Below are positions 1 through 5,076 of a stretch of 8,522 nt of DNA, piece by piece. This DNA comes from Clostridia bacterium (GTDB lineage Bacteria; Bacillota; Clostridia; Oscillospirales; CAG-272). Position numbers and translations under genes: made by a program. Under the pieces are notes generated by a model. It worked only from the letters and a program-made list of their open reading frames with translations. It ran no database searches and had not been told where the DNA came from. The DNA is taken from positions 1-8,522 of the forward strand of contig JAGAUC010000183.1 of assembly GCA_017621015.1 (NCBI GenBank). Reading direction: 5' to 3'. The first letter of the stretch is position 1. Each line of letters begins with the position of its first letter.

Positions 1-46
1 CAGAAGAGATGCGGTAAATAAATTGGAGGGCGTAGCTATGGATTTT

Positions 47-475
47 TTAGTCGGCATCCCGCTCGGAGCAGAGGGAATCGTCATCGTCGCTCTCGGCGAT
101 CTCTCGCTTGAAGTCGGACTTGGAGACCAGGAATCTCCGAATGGCAAACAGACCGCCGATGCAAAGCACGCAGGCAATGTTGCTCAGGGCACTTTCGTGG
201 TTGATGATGACCTGACGCGCGATGGCCACGATCAGTACCTCAATGGTGTTGGCAGGCGTGAGGTTGACCAGCATTCGCACGAACTCAAGGCCGACCACGA
301 TGGTCAGAATGCTTTGCAGATAGGTGTCCGCCGAAGAAAAATAGCCGTCCACCGAGAACATTTTGTAGATCTCAAAGCCCAGCATGCCGATGAGGACCGC
401 AATGGTCAAAACGGCGATCACAAATTCGAGAAGATGAAGCGCCTTGTAGAAAATTTTTGACATTTTTTTGGACAT
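47..475 (-). CDS. PsiE-like four-helix membrane protein
   Basis: This encodes a 142-residue integral membrane protein. Hydrophobic segments lie at about residues 12-34, 53-72, 75-91 and 97-117, followed by a charged, acidic cytoplasmic-type tail with an Asp run at 130-133. The third/fourth helix region (Ala-Ile-Ala-Arg, then Ile-Ile-Asn-His) resembles the conserved Val-Arg-x-Ile-Ile-x-Asp-His stretch of phosphate-starvation-inducible PsiE proteins, and the length fits that family (E. coli PsiE is about 136 residues). The biochemical role of PsiE proteins is unknown. I chose the start at 475 because AAAGGAG lies 11 nt upstream. The frame is open up to an ATG at 562, but the promoter (519-547) falls inside that extension, so the longer start is unlikely. 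The family call rests on remembered similarity; other small four-helix proteins remain possible. Nothing in the sequence shows phosphate control. Confidence 0.72.
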   Translation of the reverse strand: MSKKMSKIFYKALHLLEFVIAVLTIAVLIGMLGFEIYKMFSVDGYFSSADTYLQSILTIVVGLEFVRMLVNLTPANTIEVLIVAIARQVIINHESALSNIACVLCIGGLFAIRRFLVSKSDFKREIAESDDDDSLCSERDAD

Positions 476-518
476 AGCGGAAGGATCTCCTTTGCTGTGG
501 AATGATTTTCTTTTCTTA

Positions 519-547
519 ATTATAGCATATTCGGTCAAAAATGTAAA
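519..547 (-). promoter_or_regulatory. Sigma-A-type promoter of the psiE-like gene
   Basis: On the minus strand a TTTACA -35 box (542-547) and a perfect TATAAT -10 box (519-524) are separated by 17 bp. The site lies 44 bp upstream of the ATG at 475, with an AAAGGAG ribosome site in between. It is downstream of the terminator of the transporter operon, so the psiE-like gene is probably transcribed independently. Confidence 0.8.
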
Positions 548-570
548 TACGTGCAAAGGCAAAAAGCTTC

Positions 571-610
571 AAAAAACGACAAAGCACCCGCAGATAAGAT
601 CTGCGGGTGC
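571..610 (-). terminator. Rho-independent terminator of the lipoprotein-transporter operon
   Basis: A perfect 12-bp inverted repeat (584-595 with 599-610, loop of 3 nt) begins 7 nt beyond the transporter stop codon at 618. On the minus strand it is followed by a T-rich tract (583 down to 571). It ends the leftward operon and insulates the psiE-like gene. Confidence 0.92.
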
Positions 611-617
611 CTCACAA

Positions 618-1493
618 TCAAGCTTGTTTTTTTGGGAAAAAGAATATCGTCATGCCTACAAGAATGATCAGCATGCCGAGCAGCTGCCGCGGCTCAATGC
701 CCTCGCGGAAGATAAGATGTGCGAGAATACAGGTGCCGATCGGCTCGCCGAGGATGCTCATGGTCACCGCCGAGGCAGGGAGCCGTTTGAGCAAAAGGTT
801 AAAGACAAACTGACCGCCGACGGTTGAGATCAGCGCAAGACCGAGGAAGGCGCCCAGGGTCTGTCCGTTGTAGCCGAAAAGCGGCGTGCCGGTAAGAGCA
901 ATATAGCCAAGCAAAAGCACGGCGCTCACAAGGTAGGCCAGCGTGGAGTAGGTGACGGCGGAGACCTCCCGTCGCACCGATTCACCGACGAAATAGTACA
1001 GGGCGATCACACCCGCGGCCACAAAGGCAAGAATGTCGCCGATCAGCGCCTTGCCGCTGATCTGAAGGTCGCCAAGACCGATGATCAGGCAGCCGCCAAG
1101 GGCGATGGCGCATCCGATGAGCGCGGCGGGTCTTGCACGTCTTTTGCGGAGCAGACGGTCAAGCCAAAGCGAAAAGAGCGGTTGAAGCGAGACCAGCACC
1201 GTGGAGCTGGCGATCGATGTGTAGCCTAAGGACTCAAACCAAAGCACGTAGTGAAGCGCGAGGCAAGATCCGGCCAAGGCAATCTCAAGCCATTGCCTTT
1301 TGGAGAAGGCCGTAAGCTCGCGGCGGCAGGCCCTGCGCCCCAGAAAAAAGGGAAGCAGAGCAAGCCCTGCAAGCAAAAGCCGATAAAATGCGGTCACCGC
1401 CGCAGGCGCGCTTGCCACCCTCACAAAGATCGCCGAGGCAGACAGCGCCAGCACACCGCCAAAAAGGATCAGATAGGTTTTGATGCCTGTCAT
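618..1493 (-). CDS. EamA/DMT-superfamily transporter (RhaT/YdcZ-like permease)
   Basis: This encodes a 291-residue, very hydrophobic protein with about ten predicted transmembrane helices arranged as two repeated halves (about residues 5-137 and 148-286). That is the usual length and two-EamA-domain layout of the drug/metabolite transporter superfamily. Family-typical features include Ala-x-Phe-Tyr-Arg in helix 2 (residues 34-38), the Tyr-Thr-Ser-Ile-Ala-Ser-Ser segment near residue 91, and the Ser-x-Leu-Gly-Glu-Pro motif near the end of the second repeat. Members export or import small metabolites such as amino acids, sugars or nucleotides; the substrate cannot be read from the sequence. The start codon is only 3 nt after the stop of the upstream lipoprotein gene and has no clear ribosome site of its own, suggesting translational coupling. 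A strong terminator follows the gene. Confidence 0.88.
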   Translation of the reverse strand: MTGIKTYLILFGGVLALSASAIFVRVASAPAAVTAFYRLLLAGLALLPFFLGRRACRRELTAFSKRQWLEIALAGSCLALHYVLWFESLGYTSIASSTVLVSLQPLFSLWLDRLLRKRRARPAALIGCAIALGGCLIIGLGDLQISGKALIGDILAFVAAGVIALYYFVGESVRREVSAVTYSTLAYLVSAVLLLGYIALTGTPLFGYNGQTLGAFLGLALISTVGGQFVFNLLLKRLPASAVTMSILGEPIGTCILAHLIFREGIEPRQLLGMLIILVGMTIFFFPKKQA

Positions 1494-1496
1494 TTT

Positions 1497-2732
1497 TTAG
1501 TCCAGATAGGTGATATCGCTTTCGGGGACACCCTTGATGTCGCCAACGTAGGCGTAGGTGCCGAGAATACGGTCAACGTAGCCTTGCGAAATGGTGCTTT
1601 GCATCGGCGCCGTGGGAAGCTCGCCGTAGATGGCGCGATAGATCATATGCGCGCCCACGTAGCCCGCCAGCGTCGTGCTGTGCTTGTGCGAATCGTTGAT
1701 GCACATGGCCCATCGGTCAACGCCGTTTTCGATCAGTCCCTCGACCTCGTTCTTCCAATGCAGACAGATAAGGGAGGGGTAGGTATCCATCGCGGTGGCA
1801 ACGTGCGTTGCGCTCTCGTTGTGTGCCGGGAAGATGATAAGCTCGGTGAAGGACTTGTCGCAGGCCTCCTTGAGAATGCCGAGATTTTGTACCTCAGCCG
1901 CGCCGTAAAAGCCACAGATAAAGACAGCGTCATAGGCGCCATTTCGGATGCGTTCCATCAGCGCAGAATCCTTGATGTAGGTCTCCACGCGTGCATAGCC
2001 ACGGGAAATGGCGGTAACGGTGCATTTCTTTCCGTTGATGTGAAGCATCTCGCGCAAAACGTCACCGATGTCCGAGGTGCCGATAAAGCTGTTGCCGAGG
2101 ATCAGGATGGAGGAGGAGTCACCGAGATAGTCCGAAAGAACGCCCAGCGTATCGCTGGAGCTTTTTGGCACTGCACAGGCGCTTGTAAAGAGCGCTTGCT
2201 CGCACGCCTCGTCCACCTCGGAGAGGGCAACGGCGAGTGTAGCGGCACGCATCTCGTCCTCAAACCAGTAAACGTAATCGTATCGGTAGCGGTAATCCAC
2301 GCCTGCACCGGAGCCGATGCGCTCAATGGATTGGGCTACCGAAATGCCGTTTGCGGTGAACTCGTCAAAGGCAACGGTGGTCCACTCGTCGCCGTCGGGC
2401 GTATCGTCCGCGCCAAGGTGTCCGATGATGATCTCGTCGCGAAGGATCTCATAGGCGTCGCCCACGCGGCTCAGCGTCCAGTCGCTCGGATACGACAGAT
2501 TCAGCAAAAGGGTGTCCCCCGTGAAGCCAAAGGTCCCGGTCTTGTGGGCACCCGACGGATGGCGCTCGACATCGTCGTACGAAATCTCGATCACGGGCTC
2601 GGCGGTCTCGGGTGCCGTGGTCTCGGGCAGAGTGGTTTCGGGTGCGGTGCTGTCTTCGGGTGTGCCCGTACAGGCGCAGAGAAGCGCCGAAAGTATAAGC
2701 AACGCGACCAAAAGAAGATGTATTTTTTTCAT
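1497..2732 (-). CDS. Lipoprotein with C-terminal SGNH/GDSL-like hydrolase domain
   Basis: This encodes 411 residues, probably anchored on the outer face of the cytoplasmic membrane. A Lys-Lys-Ile start and hydrophobic signal (residues 4-18) precede a lipobox Leu-Cys-Ala-Cys with Cys21 as the likely lipidated residue. A Thr/Pro/Glu linker (about 24-46) contains repeated Pro-Glu-Thr units. Residues ~65-190 hold a beta-rich region with Tyr-Pro-Ser-Asp-Trp, a motif seen in PsbP-like or DcrB-like domains (tentative). From about 205 the chain resembles SGNH hydrolases: Ile-Leu-Gly-Asn-Ser-Phe (Ser215 as candidate nucleophile), and near the end Asn-Asp-Ser-His-Lys-His (346-351) followed by an Ala-Gly-Tyr helix, as in DUF4886-type proteins. 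Substrate is unknown; a cell-surface ester is plausible. I chose the start at 2732 because AAGGAG sits 6 nt upstream. An in-frame ATG at 2759 overlaps the preceding terminator and is less likely. The gene is first in an operon with the DMT transporter. Confidence 0.75.
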   Translation of the reverse strand: MKKIHLLLVALLILSALLCACTGTPEDSTAPETTLPETTAPETAEPVIEISYDDVERHPSGAHKTGTFGFTGDTLLLNLSYPSDWTLSRVGDAYEILRDEIIIGHLGADDTPDGDEWTTVAFDEFTANGISVAQSIERIGSGAGVDYRYRYDYVYWFEDEMRAATLAVALSEVDEACEQALFTSACAVPKSSSDTLGVLSDYLGDSSSILILGNSFIGTSDIGDVLREMLHINGKKCTVTAISRGYARVETYIKDSALMERIRNGAYDAVFICGFYGAAEVQNLGILKEACDKSFTELIIFPAHNESATHVATAMDTYPSLICLHWKNEVEGLIENGVDRWAMCINDSHKHSTTLAGYVGAHMIYRAIYGELPTAPMQSTISQGYVDRILGTYAYVGDIKGVPESDITYLD

Positions 2733-2748
2733 AGCTGTCTCCTTATGT

Positions 2749-2792
2749 AAAAATTTCAAAAAGTGGTCCGGAATAAGGCTTCGGGGCCACTT
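2749..2792 (-). terminator. Terminator after the displaced guaA tail (original host copy)
   Basis: AAGTGG at 2761-2766 pairs with CCACTT at 2787-2792, with further imperfect pairing inside. On the minus strand the stem is followed by T-rich sequence down to 2749. It has the same geometry and spacing from the guaA-like TAA as the terminator at 5006-5049, but its loop is more GC-rich, like the host flanks. It lies immediately upstream of the lipoprotein ribosome site, so that operon must depend on read-through or on a promoter I cannot see. Confidence 0.7.
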
Positions 2793-2819
2793 ATAAGCCT
2801 TATTTGATTATTCCCACTC
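2786..2819 (-). repeat. Displaced duplicate of the guaA 3' end (distal attachment-site copy)
   Basis: This 34-nt stretch matches 5043-5076 at 30 of 34 positions by hand count. Its 13-nt core at 2807-2819 is identical to 5064-5076 and on the minus strand reads GAGTGGGAATAAT, the last codons of guaA (Glu-Trp-Glu-stop). There is no guaA sequence upstream of it here, so it is a displaced tail, as expected of a direct repeat left by integration at the guaA 3' end. Confidence 0.85.
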
Positions 2820-3027
2820 GAAAGTGCATATCTAATACGGGTTATTTTGGGTGGTTTTTAGTGCGTTTTTGCGGCTGCTTTTGCTTTGTATTCTCACATT
2901 TATCCCCATTATACCGTCAAACTGTTGTCAAAAGTGTTGTCACATTCTACGGCACTAAAAAACCGAAGAAACGGAAAATTTATTCTTTATTTAGAGTATC
3001 ACAAAGCTATATATTTTTCAAGCTTGT
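2820..3027. other. Non-coding left end of the element
   Basis: About 208 nt between the distal guaA copy and the stop of the DUF4041 gene. It contains the 25-nt candidate arm repeat (2919-2943) and no convincing gene. A short Cys-Cys-Gly/Cys-Gly-Gly stem followed on the minus strand by six T (2957-2974) could be a weak terminator for the cargo operon. A minus-strand TATAAT at 2908-2913 has no -35 box at a suitable distance. Confidence 0.5.
2919..2943. repeat. 25-nt direct repeat, left copy (candidate recombinase arm site)
   Basis: This matches 4960-4984 at 24 of 25 positions, in the same orientation. On the minus strand it is two tandem 12-nt units, TGACAACACTTT and TGACAACAGTTT, that differ at one base. 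It starts 99 nt inside the left attachment core. Tandem, helically phased short repeats flanking the core at both ends are what arm-type sites of tyrosine recombinases look like; that role is inferred. Confidence 0.6.
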
Positions 3028-4320
3028 TTATTTTTGCTCTTTCATTTTTAACGATGTTCTATATTGCTCGGCTTCTGGCACCTCGATAAACTCTACCGAC
3101 TTGTCAAAATTTTTCATAACCACTGCTTTTATTTCATCAAGTGTTACATTGAAAAACTCTCTACGCTGATTGACCATGTTTAGTTTTTTATTTTCAAAAG
3201 CTTTATGTAAAGCTGCTTCTAAAGCAGGAGCATTGTCCGAGAAAATCATAGCGTGAATATCAAAATTGAACGGAACAGAAGCGTCGCTCAATTCGTCGAT
3301 TCGTTCCTGCGGGTCTAATCTTCTTGTCATGCCGATTTTGTATATGTTCTCACCAAATGCACCAATATTAGAAATAATATATACATATCCCGCTTTGGCA
3401 TTAGACTCTCTGTAATCAATGTCCTTTATGTTTTTGTCAATTTCGCTGAGTTGTGCTTCGATCTCTGCCTTTTTCTGCTCCAAGTCGGCTTTTTGCTCAT
3501 CGGTAGCGGTAAGTAATTGCTTGTTTATAGAATCCAAAGCATTTTGGTAGTGTTTTTGCTCCTTTTGAATCTTTTTGCGAGCTTCCTCAATTTCTTTTTG
3601 AAGTTTTGCTTCTTCACGCAGTTGAGCACGAAGCTCTTTCTGTTCTTCCTTTTCCTCTTGCTTCTTTTGTTTATATTCAAAAGCGAGATATAGTTCTTCG
3701 ATTTTTGCTTTTAAATATTGGTGCGTAATTGCTACGCTCATAATTCGTCCGAGCTTAGAAATGGCTTCAAAAGAGGCATGCAATCTTTTTTCTGAAAGCT
3801 CAATATTGGCATATGTAACACGACTAATAACTTCGTCACACTCACTATTGAAAGCACGAAGTAATAGCTTTTGCATATCCTTCACCATTTTTTTGCCTTC
3901 GGATTTGCTTCCGTTGACTGTCCAATTCATATTGCCCGTAACAGCTTGATCATTTTTTATTAAGGCTTTTTGGGTTTCTCTAATTTTGTTCAACCTCTCC
4001 TTGTATGCCTCAGAGTTGACCATTTCATATTTGGGCTTGTATAATGCAAAATCTTGATACAAGAGCTGTTCTTCTACATCAACAAGCATCTTCTGCTTGG
4101 TATCAATTTTAGCTTTAATATCGTCAAGATCGTTATTTGCCTTGTTTATGCTTTCGTTTATCGCCTTTTCGTTGCTCTGTAACTCTCGAATATGTTTTTC
4201 TAAGTTACATGCATCCATCATTTCAGGCGTAAGAAGCTTTTTCGCATCTTCTAATTCAGTTAATAATCTTTCATTTTCTTTTTTTATCTTTGAAGCGTTA
4301 AAAATATCAAACAATCCCAT
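3028..4320 (-). CDS. DUF4041 coiled-coil protein with C-terminal GIY-YIG (T5orf172/MUG113) domain
   Basis: This encodes a 430-residue soluble protein. Residues ~11-90 form a coiled coil. Residues ~95-200 match the DUF4041 family as I know it, including Leu-Leu-Leu-Arg-Ala-Phe-Asn-Ser-Glu-Cys-Asp and Ala-Phe-Glu-Tyr-Lys. A long, highly charged Glu/Lys/Gln coiled coil spans ~203-300. The C-terminus (311-400) is a GIY-YIG domain of the T5orf172/MUG113 type: Tyr-Val-Tyr-Ile-Ile-Ser at 312-317, Tyr-Lys-Ile-Gly at 327-330, Arg333/Arg334/Arg340, Leu-Glu-x-x-Leu-His at 367-372, and Arg-Arg-Glu-Phe-Phe at 386-390. The candidate catalytic Tyr, Arg and Glu are all present, so a DNA-cleaving or DNA-binding role is plausible. 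Such proteins are common in phages and mobile elements; their physiological role is not settled. AAAGGGG lies 6 nt before the start. It is the second gene after the small membrane protein (33-nt gap), and both are AT-rich. Confidence 0.85.
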   Translation of the reverse strand: MGLFDIFNASKIKKENERLLTELEDAKKLLTPEMMDACNLEKHIRELQSNEKAINESINKANNDLDDIKAKIDTKQKMLVDVEEQLLYQDFALYKPKYEMVNSEAYKERLNKIRETQKALIKNDQAVTGNMNWTVNGSKSEGKKMVKDMQKLLLRAFNSECDEVISRVTYANIELSEKRLHASFEAISKLGRIMSVAITHQYLKAKIEELYLAFEYKQKKQEEKEEQKELRAQLREEAKLQKEIEEARKKIQKEQKHYQNALDSINKQLLTATDEQKADLEQKKAEIEAQLSEIDKNIKDIDYRESNAKAGYVYIISNIGAFGENIYKIGMTRRLDPQERIDELSDASVPFNFDIHAMIFSDNAPALEAALHKAFENKKLNMVNQRREFFNVTLDEIKAVVMKNFDKSVEFIEVPEAEQYRTSLKMKEQK

Positions 4321-4353
4321 CTTTATCCCCTTTCAAAATATATCAATACATCT

Positions 4354-4881
4354 TTAATAAGATCTTGTGCTTTTTTTGCTTTTCATCACGATATTCCATA
4401 TAAATGCGATTTGCAGTGGTGAAGTCAAACACTTCTTTTTTAACCTTACATCAACTTTTATTTGTGCTAATTCTTTAGGTCTAATATTAAACAGTTTGTT
4501 ATTTGGCTGTTCGGATAATGACGATTTAATTAAAATATTGTCTGGTCTATCTTTATACAATAACCTCTTTTTATCACATAACAAAATAAATGCATCTCTT
4601 ATAATTTTATTATCTGAACTACTGTTGTACACATCTAATGAATAACTAAAAACAACTATATCTGCATCTGGAAATACGGATTTTTCAATTCCAGTATCAA
4701 TTATTTTTCTACATTGACAGCATTCTTCATTATTCAAATATATTTTAATTTGTCCTTTTCTTGATAAATTGCTTAACCAAACACCAAACAATGTAGACAC
4801 TCCCGAAACAAAGAGTGTTCCTATTGGCTGTTTATATTCAATCAATAATTCAACAACTTTATTAAACCAATCACAACCCAT
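4354..4881 (-). CDS. Small membrane-anchored protein of unknown function (element cargo)
   Basis: This encodes 175 residues that I cannot assign to a named family. A single transmembrane helix is predicted at about 19-36, followed by Arg-Lys, so the remainder is probably cytoplasmic. The rest looks beta-rich: alternating hydrophobic strands (45-49, ~73-83, ~96-104), Tyr-Asn-Ser-Ser (~83-86), and an Arg-Pro-Lys-Glu turn before a strand near the C-terminus. I recall this layout of an N-terminal helix plus a beta-sandwich-like domain from hypothetical proteins of phages and islands. Cys54, Cys55 and Cys57 cluster just after the first strand. It is the first gene of the two-gene cargo operon, with GAGGAG 6 nt before the start and a good promoter (4912-4940). 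An exclusion or sensing role at the membrane is possible but only a guess. Confidence 0.75.
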   Translation of the reverse strand: MGCDWFNKVVELLIEYKQPIGTLFVSGVSTLFGVWLSNLSRKGQIKIYLNNEECCQCRKIIDTGIEKSVFPDADIVVFSYSLDVYNSSSDNKIIRDAFILLCDKKRLLYKDRPDNILIKSSLSEQPNNKLFNIRPKELAQIKVDVRLKKKCLTSPLQIAFIWNIVMKSKKSTRSY

Positions 4882-4911
4882 ATTTTTCTCCTCAATTCAT
4901 TACACACAATT

Positions 4912-4940
4912 ATTATATCATATAGCGACAATTTTTTCAA
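4912..4940 (-). promoter_or_regulatory. Promoter of the two-gene cargo operon
   Basis: On the minus strand TTGAAA (4935-4940) and TATAAT (4912-4917) are spaced by 17 bp, about 30 bp upstream of the membrane-protein ATG at 4881. The right 25-nt repeat lies only 19 bp upstream of the -35 box, so a protein bound there could also affect transcription. Confidence 0.82.
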
Positions 4941-4959
4941 GATGTAATCAGTTTTTGAT

Positions 4960-4984
4960 AAACTGTTGTCGAAAGTGTTGTCAC
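4960..4984. repeat. 25-nt direct repeat, right copy (candidate recombinase arm site)
   Basis: This is the partner of 2919-2943 with a single mismatch (position 4971). On the minus strand it reads as two tandem units, TGACAACACTTT and CGACAACAGTTT. It lies 79 nt inside the right attachment core. An alternative reading is an operator for the adjacent cargo promoter, but the second copy at the far end, away from any clear promoter, favours an end-specific role. Confidence 0.6.
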
Positions 4985-4991
4985 TCAAAAC

Positions 4992-5009
4992 TTTTATCAA
5001 GTGATAAAA
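4992..5009. repeat. 18-bp palindrome TTTTATCA-AG-TGATAAAA
   Basis: A perfect 8-bp inverted repeat with a 2-nt centre lies between the arm-like repeat and the guaA terminator. The centre is too short for a stable RNA hairpin, so a dimeric protein-binding site is more likely. A related TTGATAAAC lies at 4955-4963. Confidence 0.5.
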
Positions 5010-5049
5010 ATACAAAAAAGTGGCTCAAAACAAGGGTTTCAAGCCACTT
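5006..5049 (-). terminator. guaA terminator (element-borne copy)
   Basis: Beginning 15 nt past the guaA stop, AAGTGGCT (5018-5025 on the plus strand) pairs with AGCCACTT (5042-5049). The inner bases can extend the stem with wobble pairs down to a CCTT loop. T-rich sequence follows on the minus strand to about 5006. It is an AT-rich counterpart of the terminator at 2749-2792, with the same spacing from the stop codon. Confidence 0.88.
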
Positions 5050-5076
5050 AAAAACCTTATTCAATTATTCCCACTC
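5043..5076 (-). repeat. guaA 3' end: proximal attachment-site copy
   Basis: The functional guaA terminus and the sequence just downstream. The 13-nt core (5064-5076) is identical to 2807-2819, and 30 of 34 positions match across 2786-2819. Similarity stops on the coding side after the core, which places the junction in the last guaA codons. Confidence 0.85.

Larger units (their letters stand above)
2807..5076. mobile_element. Compact AT-rich element integrated at the guaA 3' end, without integrase
   Basis: The segment is bounded by two identical 13-nt copies of the guaA terminus in direct orientation, one core per end, with a period of 2257 bp. It is clearly AT-rich against GC-rich flanks. 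It holds one two-gene operon with its own promoter, and a 25-nt direct repeat just inside each end (2919-2943 and 4960-4984). The 3' end of guaA is an established integration site for genomic islands that use tyrosine recombinases and restore the gene on insertion; guaA is intact here. I see no integrase, excisionase or relaxase, so the element is either a decayed island or a non-autonomous one moved in trans. The extent and mobility are inferred. Confidence 0.75.

Noticed and set aside
23..460. Plus-strand ORF with GGAGG 7 nt before an ATG at 38
   Set aside because: It is fully antisense to the psiE-like gene, has a hydrophilic, low-complexity composition with no recognisable domain, and the minus-strand frame has a proper promoter, ribosome site and membrane-protein pattern.
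1251..2750. 499-residue plus-strand ORF
   Set aside because: It is antisense to the lipoprotein gene, which has a signal peptide, lipobox and conserved motifs; long opposite-strand ORFs are expected in GC-rich genes.
2908..2936. Outward-facing minus-strand promoter at TATAAT 2908-2913
   Set aside because: No -35 box lies 16-18 bp upstream; the nearest TTGACA is 12 bp away, which is too close.
2919..2943. The 25-nt repeat as the leftover tail of an integrase gene
   Set aside because: It can be read in frame as Asp-Asn-Thr-Phe-Asp-Asn-Ser at both ends, but neither flank extends into any integrase-like sequence, and the internal 12-nt periodicity suits a DNA-binding site better.
2919..4984. 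CRISPR array
   Set aside because: Only two copies of the 25-nt repeat, about 2 kb apart, with genes in between and no spacer structure.
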